A stretch of DNA of 64,000 bases from Glycomyces sp. YM15 (GCF_016918015.1 NZ_JAERMK010000023.1:1-64000), one strand, 5' to 3'. Positions 25,338-34,320 are shown, counted from the first letter of the stretch. Notes: generated by a model from the sequence alone, not told the origin. Program-made: numbers and translations.

Positions 25338-26582
25338 ATGCCCCGGACGAAGAGCGGATCCCTCCAGTCACTGCGCCGGGCGAACCAGGAACGGCTGCTG
25401 ACCCTCTTGCTGCGCAAGGGACCCACGCACCGCGCCGAGCTCGCCCGCCGCGCCGACCTGTCGCGCACGACCGTGTCGACCATCGTCACCGAATTGATAT
25501 CCCGCGGTCTCGTGATCGAGCGGGACGGCGACCCCGACGGGGACGGCCGCGCGAAGGAGACCCTCGCGATCAGTCCTGGCGCCGCCGTCGCGCTCGGCCT
25601 CGACTTCACCTTCGACCACGTCTGGGTGCACCTCTCCGACTTGGCGCACAACGAGATCGCGGGCGCCGGCCGCGCCGTGGACCCCGAGCTCGGCTGGGCC
25701 GAACGCATCGACGTCGCCGCCGACCTGCTCGAACGCCTCATCGACGAGCACGGACTCGACCGCGGCAGGATCGTGGGCGCGGGCGTCGGCCTGCCCGGCC
25801 CCATCGAGAAGGCCACCGGCATCGTCTCCACCTCGCTGCCCGACCAGCCCTGGTCCCATGTGCACGCCGCCGACGAGTTCGCCCAGCGACTCCAACTGCC
25901 CGTGGCGATCGAGAACAACACGCGGCTCGAAGCGGTGGCCGAGGCCTACAGCGGCGCGGGCCGAGGCGTCCGCGACCTCATGTACGTCGGCCTCTCGAAC
26001 GGCATCGCGGCCGGACTCATCCTCGACGGCAGAGTCTTCCGCGGCGCGGTGGGCGCCGCCGGGGAACTCGGCCACACCTCGATCAATGTGGACGGCCCGG
26101 CCTGCCCGTGCGGGAACCGCGGCTGCCTCGTCCTCCACGCCGGCATCCCCGCCGTCCTGGCGGCGCTGCGACCCCACTTGGGCGCCAAAGCGACCGTGGA
26201 AGACGTACTCGCCGCCGCCGCCGCGGGCGACCGCGCCTGCGAAGGCGTCCTCGCCGACGTCGGCCAGATGACCGGCCGCGTCCTCGCCAGCCTCTGCAAC
26301 CTGCTCAACCCCGAACGCATCGTCGTCGGCGGCGAACTCGCCCGCGCCGGCGAAGTCCTCCTCGACCCGCTGCGCACCGCGCTCCGCCGGTACGCGCTCA
26401 CCCTGGTGCGCGACGTCGACGTCGTCCCCGCCGCCCTCGACCTCGGCGCCCGCGCCGGAGCCGTCGGCGGCGCGGCCCTCATCCTGCGCGAAAGGCCCGG
26501 CCTCGCCTCCGCGCTCGTCGACCTCACCGAACCCGCAGTGCCCATCCGCCAGCGCGCCAAGCCCGCCGCGGACGGGCGGTAG
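25338..26582 (+). CDS. ROK-family transcriptional regulator
   Basis: 414 residues from ATG 25338. An N-terminal winged helix (RKGPTHRAELARRADLSRTTVSTIVTEL) precedes a ROK sugar-kinase fold with VGAGVGLPGPIE, the GELGHTSI phosphate/zinc region and the zinc motif CPCGNRGCL. The kinase catalytic context is incomplete, as in NagC/XylR-type repressors. It is divergent from the sugar ABC operon and upstream of the catabolic genes, so it is the likely local repressor with a sugar ligand. The mRNA looks leaderless. Confidence 0.92.
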   Translation: MPRTKSGSLQSLRRANQERLLTLLLRKGPTHRAELARRADLSRTTVSTIVTELISRGLVIERDGDPDGDGRAKETLAISPGAAVALGLDFTFDHVWVHLSDLAHNEIAGAGRAVDPELGWAERIDVAADLLERLIDEHGLDRGRIVGAGVGLPGPIEKATGIVSTSLPDQPWSHVHAADEFAQRLQLPVAIENNTRLEAVAEAYSGAGRGVRDLMYVGLSNGIAAGLILDGRVFRGAVGAAGELGHTSINVDGPACPCGNRGCLVLHAGIPAVLAALRPHLGAKATVEDVLAAAAAGDRACEGVLADVGQMTGRVLASLCNLLNPERIVVGGELARAGEVLLDPLRTALRRYALTLVRDVDVVPAALDLGARAGAVGGAALILRERPGLASALVDLTEPAVPIRQRAKPAADGR

Positions 26583-26591
26583 GGTCGCCGG

Positions 26592-27329
26592 ATGAATCGA
26601 TTCGAGGGCAAAGTCGCTGTCGTCACCGGCGGCGCCATGGGCATCGGGGCCGCCACCGTGCAGCGCCTCGCGAACGAGGGCGCGGTCGTGTACCTCGCCG
26701 ACATCGACGGCGAAGCCGGAGCTCGCGTCGTCGCCGAGACCGAGGGCACCGTCCACTTCGCCCACTGCGACGTCGCGGCGTCGGCGCACTGGAACGACCT
26801 CGCCGCGCGCGTGATGGACGAGCAGGGGCACGTCGACACCCTCGTGTCGAACGCGTACACGCTCCGCTTCGGCGCGGCCCACGAACTGCCCGAGGCCGAC
26901 TGGGGCCTCGTGCTCGACGTGACCCTCAAGGCCACCTACCTCGGCGTCGCCTCGCTCGCCCAACCCCTCACGGCCGCATGCGGTTCGGTCGTCGCCGTCT
27001 CCTCGGTCCACGCGCACGCGTCCATGCCCGGGTTCACCGCCTACGCCGCCGCCAAAGGCGGCCTCAGCGCGCTGGTGCGCCAGCTCGCCGTCGAATACGC
27101 CCCCGCCGTGCGCGTCAACGCCGTCGCGCCCGGCCCCATCCGCACCCGGCAATGGGACCCCGTACCCCCCGCGGGGCAGGCCGAAGAGGCCGGGCGGACG
27201 CTCGCCGGGCGACTCGGAAGGCCCGAAGAGGTCGCCGCCGCGATCGCCTTCCTCGCCTCCGACGAGGCGGGCTACATCACCGGGGCCGAACTCCCCGTCG
27301 ACGGCGGCCGTCTCGTCAGACTCGCCTGA
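26592..27329 (+). CDS. Short-chain dehydrogenase in the sugar-acid cluster
   Basis: 245 residues. TGGAMGIGAATV binds the cofactor. The usual NNAG is NAYT here (VSNAYTLRFG), the catalytic Ser is in VAVSSVHAHAS, and YAAAK carries Tyr and Lys. The ending EVAAAIAFLASDEAGYITGAELPVDGG is standard. It starts nine bases after the ROK stop and 31 bases before the dehydratase gene, so it probably oxidises a sugar or lactone in the same pathway. Confidence 0.9.
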   Translation: MNRFEGKVAVVTGGAMGIGAATVQRLANEGAVVYLADIDGEAGARVVAETEGTVHFAHCDVAASAHWNDLAARVMDEQGHVDTLVSNAYTLRFGAAHELPEADWGLVLDVTLKATYLGVASLAQPLTAACGSVVAVSSVHAHASMPGFTAYAAAKGGLSALVRQLAVEYAPAVRVNAVAPGPIRTRQWDPVPPAGQAEEAGRTLAGRLGRPEEVAAAIAFLASDEAGYITGAELPVDGGRLVRLA

Positions 27330-27360
27330 CGCTCAAGCTCCACAAGAGATAGAGGTTCCC

Positions 27361-28506
27361 TTGAACATCGCCAGAATCGAGACCTTCTTCGTCCGGCCCC
27401 GGTGGCTCTTCGTCCGCATCGAAACCGACGACGGCCTCGTCGGCTGGGGCGAACCGATCGTCGAGGGCCGCGCCGAAGCGGTCGCCGGCGTCGTCGAAGC
27501 GCTCGCGGACCGGCTCATCGGCGCCGACGCCTCGCGCATCGAGGACCACTGGCAGGTCATGACCAAGGGCGGCTTCTACCGCGGCGGACCCGTGCTCTCC
27601 AGCGCCGTCGCGGGGATCGACCAGGCCCTGTGGGACCTCAAGGGCAAGGCCCTCGGCGTGCCCGTGTACGAACTCCTCGGCGGCGCCGTGCGCGACAAGG
27701 CCCGCGTGTACACCTGGATCGGCGGGGACTCCGCCCAAGCCCTCGCCGAAGACGCCCTGCGCGCCAAGGCGAACGGCTTCGACGCCGTCAAATGCAACGG
27801 CTCGGCCCAGCTCGGGCCGATCGAGACCGCCGCACAAGTGCACCGGATCGTCGACCAGTTCACGGAACTGCGCTCGGCGGTGGGCGACGACTTCGACTTC
27901 GCGATCGACTTCCACGGCCGCTTCTCGACCGCCATGGCCCGCCGCGTACTGCCCCTGCTGGAGCCGCTGTTCCCCCTGTTCGTCGAGGAGACGGTGCTGC
28001 CGGAGTTCTCGCGCGACCTGGCACGGGTCACCGCGGGCACGTCGATCCCGATCGCCACCGGCGAGCGGCTCTACTCCCGCTGGGACTACCGCGACGTCCT
28101 CTCCACCGGCATCGCGGTCGCGCAGCCCGACCTCTCCCACGCGGGCGGCATCTCCGAGGTCCGCCGCATCGCGGCCATGGCCGAGGCCTACGACGTCGCG
28201 CTGGCCCCGCACTGCCCGCTGGGGCCGATCGCGCTCGCGGCGAGCCTGCAGGTGGACTTCGCGTCGCCGAACTTCCTCATCCAGGAGCAGAGCCTCGGCA
28301 TCCACTACAACGAGGGCAACGATCTCCTCGACTACCTGGTCGACCCGGCGGTCTTCGCGTTCACGGACGGCTACGTGCAGCGTCCGACCGGTCCCGGCCT
28401 GGGCATCGACATCGACGAGGCGGCGGTCCGCAAGGCCGCCGAGGACCCCCACCGCTGGCGCAACGAGATCTGGCGCCTCAAGGACGGTTCGTTCGCCGAG
28501 TGGTGA
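27361..28506 (+). CDS. dgoD: Enolase-superfamily dehydratase, D-galactonate dehydratase type
   Basis: 381 residues from TTG 27361 (AGAGG upstream). The N-terminal ETFFVRPRWLFVRI and FYRGGPVLSSAVAGIDQALWD are hallmarks of DgoD. Active-site residues fall at positions known for the Escherichia coli enzyme: Asp183 and His185 in AIDFHGR, Glu209 in FVEET, Glu235 in TGERLYSR, and a His at 284 in APHCPLGP. It should dehydrate D-galactonate to 2-keto-3-deoxygalactonate; a related acid sugar cannot be excluded. Aldolase and kinase genes are not adjacent. Confidence 0.88.
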   Translation: MNIARIETFFVRPRWLFVRIETDDGLVGWGEPIVEGRAEAVAGVVEALADRLIGADASRIEDHWQVMTKGGFYRGGPVLSSAVAGIDQALWDLKGKALGVPVYELLGGAVRDKARVYTWIGGDSAQALAEDALRAKANGFDAVKCNGSAQLGPIETAAQVHRIVDQFTELRSAVGDDFDFAIDFHGRFSTAMARRVLPLLEPLFPLFVEETVLPEFSRDLARVTAGTSIPIATGERLYSRWDYRDVLSTGIAVAQPDLSHAGGISEVRRIAAMAEAYDVALAPHCPLGPIALAASLQVDFASPNFLIQEQSLGIHYNEGNDLLDYLVDPAVFAFTDGYVQRPTGPGLGIDIDEAAVRKAAEDPHRWRNEIWRLKDGSFAEW

Positions 28507-28536
28507 GAACACGGCGGTAGGACGGTGACGGAAGGC

Positions 28537-28563
28537 AAGGCGTGGCGCAGTGCGTCACGCCTT
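28537..28563 (+). terminator. Terminator after the dehydratase gene
   Basis: AAGGCGTG (28537-28544) pairs with CACGCCTT (28556-28563), followed by GTTCACG. It ends the ROK-SDR-dehydratase unit. Confidence 0.65.
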
Positions 28564-28728
28564 GTTCACGTTTCAGATTCTTTACCGCATGACACCACTT
28601 GCCGTATGATCGGCCCGTTATCGTCCACTTGGGCCGCCCCACGGCCCCGACCCCGTGACCCCCGATCCCCATCCCCCCATCAGCCGCCGGGGCCTCCCCT
28701 CCCCCGGCCCTCGCTGTCAGGAGACAGT

Positions 28729-31659
28729 GTGTCCAATTTCAGAAGAAGGATGACCCTGCTGCTCGCCGCACTCGTCGCGGCGATGGCGGGAGTCATCGCC
28801 GCGGCCTCACCGGCGCAAGCGGCGACCTACGGCCCGTACACCGCCAAGGTCAACATCGATGCGCGCGGGTCCATGGACCCCAACGACCGCACCGCCACCG
28901 ACTGGTACACCGCCGGTCAAGGCGTCTACATCCAGTGCCAGGACTGGGGCATGGCCGCCGGCGGCTCCACCCTGTGGGACTACACCGCCGCGAACTGGTG
29001 GATCCCCGACGCCTACTTGACCACGGGCCACAGCGGCCGCGTCCCGGGCGTGCCGCTGTGCTCAGACCTCGGCATCGACGGAACCCCCGCGGGCGTCGGC
29101 TTCAGCGCCGGCCCGTACAAGGCGAGCACCGCGATCGACGGTCGCGGGTCGATGGACCCGGACGACCGGGTGAAGACCGACGCCTACCTGAGCGGCGCCA
29201 ACCTGTACGTCAAGTGCCAGGACTACGGCCTGAGCGCCGGCGGGTCCACGCTGTGGATCTACACCACCGACGGGTACTGGGTGCCCGACGCGTACGTCAC
29301 CACCGGGACCTCCGGCATGATCGACGGCGCGCCGCGCTGCATCTCGATCGGCATCAACGGCACCCCGTCCGGCACGGGCGCGAACTCCGGGCCGTACCCG
29401 GTGAAGTTCGCCCTCGACGGGCGCGGCAGCCCCGACCCGGACGACCGCGTGCGCGTCGACGCCTATCCCGACGGTTCATCGCTGTACATCCGCTGCCAGG
29501 ACACCGGCGTCAGCACCGGCGGCTCGACCCTGTGGGACTACACGACCGACGGGTACTGGGTGCCCGACGCGTACGTCACCACCGGCATCGACGGCCGGAT
29601 CTCCGGCGTGCCGCTGTGCTCCTCGATCGGGATCGGCGGCGGCTCCGGCGGCGGCTCCGGGACGCAGTTCAAGATCCGCACGAACCTGAACGGCTACTAC
29701 GAGAAGTCGCTGTCGTCGGGGAACGTCTGGGACAAGTACACCGAGGGCTCGTACGTCACGATCATGTGCCAGGCCTACGGCGAGGTGAACTACGGCGGCT
29801 CGGCGATCTGGGACCTCACCAGCGACGGCCTGTGGATCCCGGACTACTACGTCGTCACGGGGTCGTCCTCGATGGTCATGACCTCCTGCGACGGCGACAG
29901 CCCCTCGGGGAGCGGGAACCGCTTCCTGGTCAAGGAGACCCTCAACGGGTACAACGGCAAGAGCCTGACGAGCACCTACGTGCTCGACAAGTACCCGGCG
30001 GGATCCTATGTGACCATCACCTGCCAGGCCTACGGCGAGTTCAACTACGGCGGCTACGCGGTGTGGGACTACACGTCGGACGGTCTGTGGATCGCCGACT
30101 ACTACGTCTCGACCGGCTCCACCGACATCATCATGAACCGGTGCGACTCCGATCCGAAACCCAGCGGAGGCTCGGGCAACCCGACGGTGCCGTCGAACCC
30201 GGCGACCGGGTCGGTCCCCACTTCCGAAGTGCGCGACCGCATCGTCAACGCCGCGTATTCGCAGCTGGGGACCCAGGAATGGGGCGACAACTGCAACCCT
30301 TACGGCAACGGCGGCGTCAAATGCGGCGACCCGTGGTGCTCGATGTTCGCGTCCTGGACCTGGCAGCAGGCCGGGATCGACGTGTACTTCCCGTACTCGG
30401 GCACGTTCGAGACCTGGGGCAAGAACCGCGGGTTGATGACCTCGAAGTCGAACATCGAACCAGGCGACGTGGTCATCTACGGCACGAGCTACTACGACTC
30501 CGACCACATCGGCGTCGTCGTGGACGTGGACCCGGTGACCGGGAACATCACCACCATCGAGGGGAACTACGGGAACAAGGTCACGATGGTGACCAACATG
30601 GACCCGCACAACCCGGGTCCGGTCCACAGCTACAACAACATCTACGCCGTGGTCTCGCCGGTCGCCGACGCGAACACGAACTGGACCAGCGGCTCTTCGC
30701 TCGTCGACGAGTCGGACTTCGGCAACGCCTCCGACAACGACATCTGCACCGGCGTCAAGTCGGCCTCCGGGATGCAGTACCAGCTGTGCCTCGAAGGCTG
30801 GGTCACCACGCCTTCGTCGACCTACGGCGCCTACAACAACACGCGGTACCGGGGACGCCTGTCGGTCGTCTACGACGACAATTCGAGCAGCCCCTCGCAC
30901 GGCGCCGTGCAAGCGGCGGTGGACTTGTACGTCCCGGGGAACGGCTGGGGTGACGGCAGATGCGTGTCCTCGCTGCTGGCCGACGGGAAGCGGCGCGACT
31001 GCTATACGGAATGGCTCGACGTGGCCGACCGGGGCGCGAGCGTCCTCGACGCCACCGTCACGATCAACGGCGAGGACCAGAACGAGCTGCGCGTGACCGG
31101 CCTGCCGATGGTCGGGTACCGGCAGGAGACCTCGACCTACTGCGGTCCCGCGACCGTGAAGTCCGCGGCGATGACCATGCGGGCCAGCAGCGCCCCCAGC
31201 CAGTCGTCGATCGCCGACCAGATGAAGACCGACACCTACGGGTTCACCTACCCGGGGGACATGGCCTCGGGCTGGAACGCGTTCGTGCCGACCGGGCTGG
31301 GGTACTCGTTCTACGACTGGTACTCGGCATCGACCTCGGGCACCTCGATGGAGCTCCAGGTCGAGCGGATCAGGGAGCACCTGGACAACGGTCAGCCGTC
31401 CTCGACACTGGTCCAGTACGGGTACCTGCCGTGGGGCGATCCCACGGCGGACACCTCGGTGCGCCACTACATGATGATCTACGGCTACTCGGCGAGCTAT
31501 AACGCGTCGGGCACCAACACCAACTGGCCCGTGACCGCGTTCCAGGTCTGGGACTCGGCCAGCGCCAAGACGTACACGATCACCGTCGACGACCTGATCT
31601 ACGCCTCGCAGACGGCTGCGGGCGTAGGCGGCTTCGACGTCATCGCGCCGAACGGATAA
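28729..31659 (+). CDS. Large secreted protein: SH3-like repeats, CHAP and C39-like peptidase domains
   Basis: 976 residues from GTG 28729, with AGGAG five bases upstream. A Sec signal peptide ends at SPAQA (residue 31). Three repeats of one type follow, beginning near residues 35, 125 and 219 (GPYxxKxxxDxRGSxDPxDR, then CQDxGxxxGGSTLW). Two repeats of a second type begin near 312 and 397 (LNGYxxKSL ... CQAYGExNYGG). A CHAP-type domain spans about 500-650, with Cys537 in DPWCSMF, His593 in DHIGVV and Glu611 in IEGN. A C39-like domain near 795-976 has Cys805 in TYCGPAT, His913 in VRHYMM and Asp942 in WDSAS. Probably a cell-wall-associated hydrolase; no TM anchor or sortase motif. Confidence 0.85.
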   Translation: MSNFRRRMTLLLAALVAAMAGVIAAASPAQAATYGPYTAKVNIDARGSMDPNDRTATDWYTAGQGVYIQCQDWGMAAGGSTLWDYTAANWWIPDAYLTTGHSGRVPGVPLCSDLGIDGTPAGVGFSAGPYKASTAIDGRGSMDPDDRVKTDAYLSGANLYVKCQDYGLSAGGSTLWIYTTDGYWVPDAYVTTGTSGMIDGAPRCISIGINGTPSGTGANSGPYPVKFALDGRGSPDPDDRVRVDAYPDGSSLYIRCQDTGVSTGGSTLWDYTTDGYWVPDAYVTTGIDGRISGVPLCSSIGIGGGSGGGSGTQFKIRTNLNGYYEKSLSSGNVWDKYTEGSYVTIMCQAYGEVNYGGSAIWDLTSDGLWIPDYYVVTGSSSMVMTSCDGDSPSGSGNRFLVKETLNGYNGKSLTSTYVLDKYPAGSYVTITCQAYGEFNYGGYAVWDYTSDGLWIADYYVSTGSTDIIMNRCDSDPKPSGGSGNPTVPSNPATGSVPTSEVRDRIVNAAYSQLGTQEWGDNCNPYGNGGVKCGDPWCSMFASWTWQQAGIDVYFPYSGTFETWGKNRGLMTSKSNIEPGDVVIYGTSYYDSDHIGVVVDVDPVTGNITTIEGNYGNKVTMVTNMDPHNPGPVHSYNNIYAVVSPVADANTNWTSGSSLVDESDFGNASDNDICTGVKSASGMQYQLCLEGWVTTPSSTYGAYNNTRYRGRLSVVYDDNSSSPSHGAVQAAVDLYVPGNGWGDGRCVSSLLADGKRRDCYTEWLDVADRGASVLDATVTINGEDQNELRVTGLPMVGYRQETSTYCGPATVKSAAMTMRASSAPSQSSIADQMKTDTYGFTYPGDMASGWNAFVPTGLGYSFYDWYSASTSGTSMELQVERIREHLDNGQPSSTLVQYGYLPWGDPTADTSVRHYMMIYGYSASYNASGTNTNWPVTAFQVWDSASAKTYTITVDDLIYASQTAAGVGGFDVIAPNG

Positions 31660-31679
31660 AGGGCACGACCGAAGGGGAG

Positions 31680-31711
31680 GGGGCTCCCGCCGCGGCCGCG
31701 GCGGGAGCCCC
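31680..31711. terminator. Perfect 32-base palindrome after the secreted protein gene
   Basis: GGGGCTCCCGCCGCGG (31680-31695) is followed immediately by its exact reverse complement (31696-31711). It starts 21 bases after the stop codon. The stem has no spare loop, so the hairpin tip must open. Most likely a very strong terminator. Confidence 0.75.
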
Positions 31712-31811
31712 GCCTGCCTCCGGCCACCGTCGCGGACGCGTGCGCAGCGGCGATTGCGTACGGTCACTAGCATGGGACACAACGGGATCCGCCTCGACCC
31801 AAGGAGGACCC

Positions 31812-32207
31812 ATGTCCCTTCCTGCTTCACCCCCTTACGAGATGCCCGGCAAGACCAGGGCCGCGGTGATCATCCTGTGGATCGGCGCGGCGCTCGGCGC
31901 CGTCCTCGGCCTCATCGCGATGAGGGCGCTTGGCTCCGTCAGCGGCCCCGATACGGCGATCGTCACGCTCCTCTTCGCACTGGTGCTCGGCGGCGCGCTG
32001 CTCAACGCGGTCTGCGCGATCGCGATCCAGAAACGCCAGAACTGGGCGCGGATCACGGCGATCGTGCTGTGCGCGATCGGGGTCGCGGGACAGGCCGTCA
32101 ACCTGCTCACCGGCGACGCCTCCGCGGTGATCGGCTTGGGGCTCAACATCGTCATCATCGTCCTGCTCGTCTCCTGGGAGTCGAAGCAGTGGTGCGGCGC
32201 CGCGTAG
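31812..32207 (+). CDS. Small four-helix membrane protein
   Basis: 131 residues from ATG 31812, preceded by AAGGAGG. Four hydrophobic segments are seen: about residues 16-36, 48-68, 78-98 and 103-124. The loop IQKRQNWARITAIVLC between helices 2 and 3 is a motif common in small actinobacterial membrane proteins of the DUF2127/DUF6069 kind. The N-terminus is cytoplasmic and Pro-rich. No function can be given. Confidence 0.75.
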   Translation: MSLPASPPYEMPGKTRAAVIILWIGAALGAVLGLIAMRALGSVSGPDTAIVTLLFALVLGGALLNAVCAIAIQKRQNWARITAIVLCAIGVAGQAVNLLTGDASAVIGLGLNIVIIVLLVSWESKQWCGAA

Positions 32208-32236
32208 CCGACCGGCGCTCGAACGGGCCCTGCCGT

Positions 32237-32255
32237 GATGCGGCGGGGCCGCATC
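32237..32255 (+). terminator. Terminator of the small membrane protein gene
   Basis: GATGCGGC (32237-32244) pairs with GCCGCATC (32248-32255) around GGG, 30 bases past the stop codon. Confidence 0.55.
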
Positions 32256-32318
32256 GGTGTGCCGGACCTGCTTTCAGGGCCGCAGAAGCGGTGCGCCGCC
32301 AGGTGCAGAACATGTGAA

Positions 32319-32349
32319 AAGGCCCCCGCCGCTGAGCGGCAAGGGCCTT
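32319..32349 (-). terminator. Minus-strand terminator with T-run
   Basis: AAGGCCC (32319-32325) pairs with GGGCCTT (32343-32349), with an inner CCGCT/AGCGG stem. On the minus strand the stem is followed by TTTTC, a good rho-independent shape, 17 bases after the stop of the leftward gene. Confidence 0.75.
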
Positions 32350-32365
32350 CGTGGTCGCAATGCGG

Positions 32366-33139
32366 TTACTCGAAGCCGCCGAAGTCGCCTCCGCCGAAGT
32401 CCCCGCCGAAATCGCCGCCTCCGAAATCGCCGCCGGCGTCTCCGGCGTCCCCGCCGTCGGCGCCGTCGGCGCCCGCGTCACCGGCATCGCCGCCGGTCTC
32501 GTCGCCGCTGTAGTCGCCGCCTTCGATCGCGCCCATCGCATAGGCGGGGGCGATCATCGCGTCGAAGACCATCATGCCGACGAACACGCCGGCCGCGCCC
32601 GCGAGCGCGGGCTGCCACCAGGGCGTGTTGTACCAGCCGGCGGGTACGGGACGGCCGTCGACGCGGCCGCCCGGGTAGTAGTGGCGGTTCTCGTCGCTCG
32701 GGTCGGGGGAGCCGGTGTAGGTGCGGCCCTCGACCTCGGCGCTGACGGACTCGGTGAGCGCGCCGGTGCGGCGCTTGCCGACCAGCGACGGCACCTCGGG
32801 CCCGGGGTCGATGCCCATCGCGGTGCGGGCGGCCCGCACGTAGAGCAGGCCTTCGATGGAGGTCTCGGCGACGAGCCGGTACTGGTTGATCGTGCGCGCC
32901 GATTCGAGCTGGGAGCCCGCGGCCGTGTAGCGCTCGCCGGCGTCGGCGAGGGCCTGGCCCGCGGGGAGGTTGTCGCCCGGGGCGACGAGGTTCATGGTCT
33001 GGCCGCCGAGGCGCTCGTAGAGGCGCCTCGCCTCGGCTTCGGCGTCCGCGAGTTCGGCTTGCGCTCGCTTCTTATTGGACTGCACCACGAAGAAGATGAC
33101 GAGGATCGCGACTACCAGCAGGGTCAACCACAGCTCCAT
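32366..33139 (-). CDS. Membrane protein with Gly/Asp-rich repetitive tail
   Basis: 257 residues. Helix 1 (residues 4-20) is followed by a charged helical region, a DUF1542/LemA-like segment with NQYRLVAETSIEGLLYVRAARTAMG, a Tyr/Pro-rich part (HYYPGG) and a second helix (about residues 180-202). The final 45 residues are Gly, Asp and Ala with repeated GGDFGG units. I cannot assign a function. ATG 33139 lies six bases after a TACAGT box on its own strand, and only 41 bases separate it from the divergent rmuC start, so the two promoters are back to back. Confidence 0.75.
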   Translation of the reverse strand: MELWLTLLVVAILVIFFVVQSNKKRAQAELADAEAEARRLYERLGGQTMNLVAPGDNLPAGQALADAGERYTAAGSQLESARTINQYRLVAETSIEGLLYVRAARTAMGIDPGPEVPSLVGKRRTGALTESVSAEVEGRTYTGSPDPSDENRHYYPGGRVDGRPVPAGWYNTPWWQPALAGAAGVFVGMMVFDAMIAPAYAMGAIEGGDYSGDETGGDAGDAGADGADGGDAGDAGGDFGGGDFGGDFGGGDFGGFE

Positions 33140-33180
33140 GCACCGACTGTACCCGGGCGTCCCCGCCTAGACTGGCCCGT

Positions 33181-34320
33181 ATGACGTGGGTCCTATTGGC
33201 GGTGGTGTGCCTGGCGGCGGGCGGTTTCGGCGGCTGGTTCGCGGGCCGGTCGCGGCAGGCGGCCGAGTTGGCGGCGGCCACGGCGCGCCTCGAGGCCGCG
33301 TCGGACAACGAGCAGCGGCTCGAGTCGACGTTGAAAGCGGTCGCGTACGAGGCGACGGACCACTCGCGGCAGGCCGTGGGCCAGGTGCTCGCGCCGATCG
33401 CGGAGACGCTGGCGCGCTATGAGTCGCGGCTCGGCGACGTGGAGCGCGCCCGGGTGGACGCGTACGCGCAGTTGCGGATCCAGCTCTCGGGAGTCGCGGA
33501 GACCTCGGAGGATCTGCGGGAGCAGACCGGGCGGCTGCTGGGGGCGCTGCGGTCGCCGCAGGTGCGCGGTCAGTGGGGCGAGGTGCAGCTGCGGCGGATC
33601 GTGGAAGCGGCAGGAATGGTCGAGCACTGCGACTTCTCCGAGCAGCAAGCGGGGCTCGTCGACGGGCGCGGTGTACGTCCCGACCTGGTGGTGCGCCTCT
33701 CGGGCGGCCGGACGCTCGTCGTGGACGCGAAGGCGCCGCTCCAGTCCTATCTGCAGGCCTTGGAGTCAGAGGACGAGGCGGGCCGGGACCAGCTCCTGCG
33801 GGTGCACGCGAAGCACCTTCGGCGGCATGTGGAGTCCTTGGCGGGCAAGGAGTACTGGCGGGCGTTCGAGGACACGCCGGAGATGGTGGTGCTGTTCGTG
33901 CCCGCCGACTCATTTCTGGACGCGGCGCTGCGGGGCGATCCCGCGCTCCTGGAGGACGCGTTCGCACGCGGTGTGGTGATCGCCTCGCCCGCGACGCTGA
34001 TGGCGCTGCTGCGGACGGTGGCGCACACGTGGCGGCAGGAGGCTTTGGCGTTGCACGCCAAGGAGGTGCACAAGCTCGGCCGCGAGCTGCACGAAAGGTT
34101 GGGTGCGGTCGCCGGTCACTTCTCCCGCCTCGGCTCGTCGCTGGAGGCGGCGGTCGGTTCGTACAACGCGGCGGTCGCGAGCGTCGAGTCGCGGCTGCTG
34201 GTGACCGCGAGGCGTTTCAGCGAGCTGGAGGTCGCGGGCGGCCCGCCGGAGTCCCCGGCCCCGGTGATCACGCCTACGCGGAAGCCGAGTTGGGACGCGT
34301 CCGAGGACGTGCGCCCCTAG
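33181..34320 (+). CDS. rmuC: DNA recombination protein RmuC
   Basis: 379 residues. An N-terminal membrane helix (WVLLAVVCLAAGGFGGWFAG) and a coiled coil (about residues 25-110) precede the RmuC nuclease-like domain: RGQWGEVQLRRIVEAAGM, VDAKAPLQSYLQAL, HLRRHVESLAGKEYW, and VVLFVPADSFLDAAL. RmuC limits sequence inversions at short inverted repeats. TAGACT lies seven bases before the ATG and no Shine-Dalgarno site is present, so the mRNA is probably leaderless. Confidence 0.95.
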   Translation: MTWVLLAVVCLAAGGFGGWFAGRSRQAAELAAATARLEAASDNEQRLESTLKAVAYEATDHSRQAVGQVLAPIAETLARYESRLGDVERARVDAYAQLRIQLSGVAETSEDLREQTGRLLGALRSPQVRGQWGEVQLRRIVEAAGMVEHCDFSEQQAGLVDGRGVRPDLVVRLSGGRTLVVDAKAPLQSYLQALESEDEAGRDQLLRVHAKHLRRHVESLAGKEYWRAFEDTPEMVVLFVPADSFLDAALRGDPALLEDAFARGVVIASPATLMALLRTVAHTWRQEALALHAKEVHKLGRELHERLGAVAGHFSRLGSSLEAAVGSYNAAVASVESRLLVTARRFSELEVAGGPPESPAPVITPTRKPSWDASEDVRP

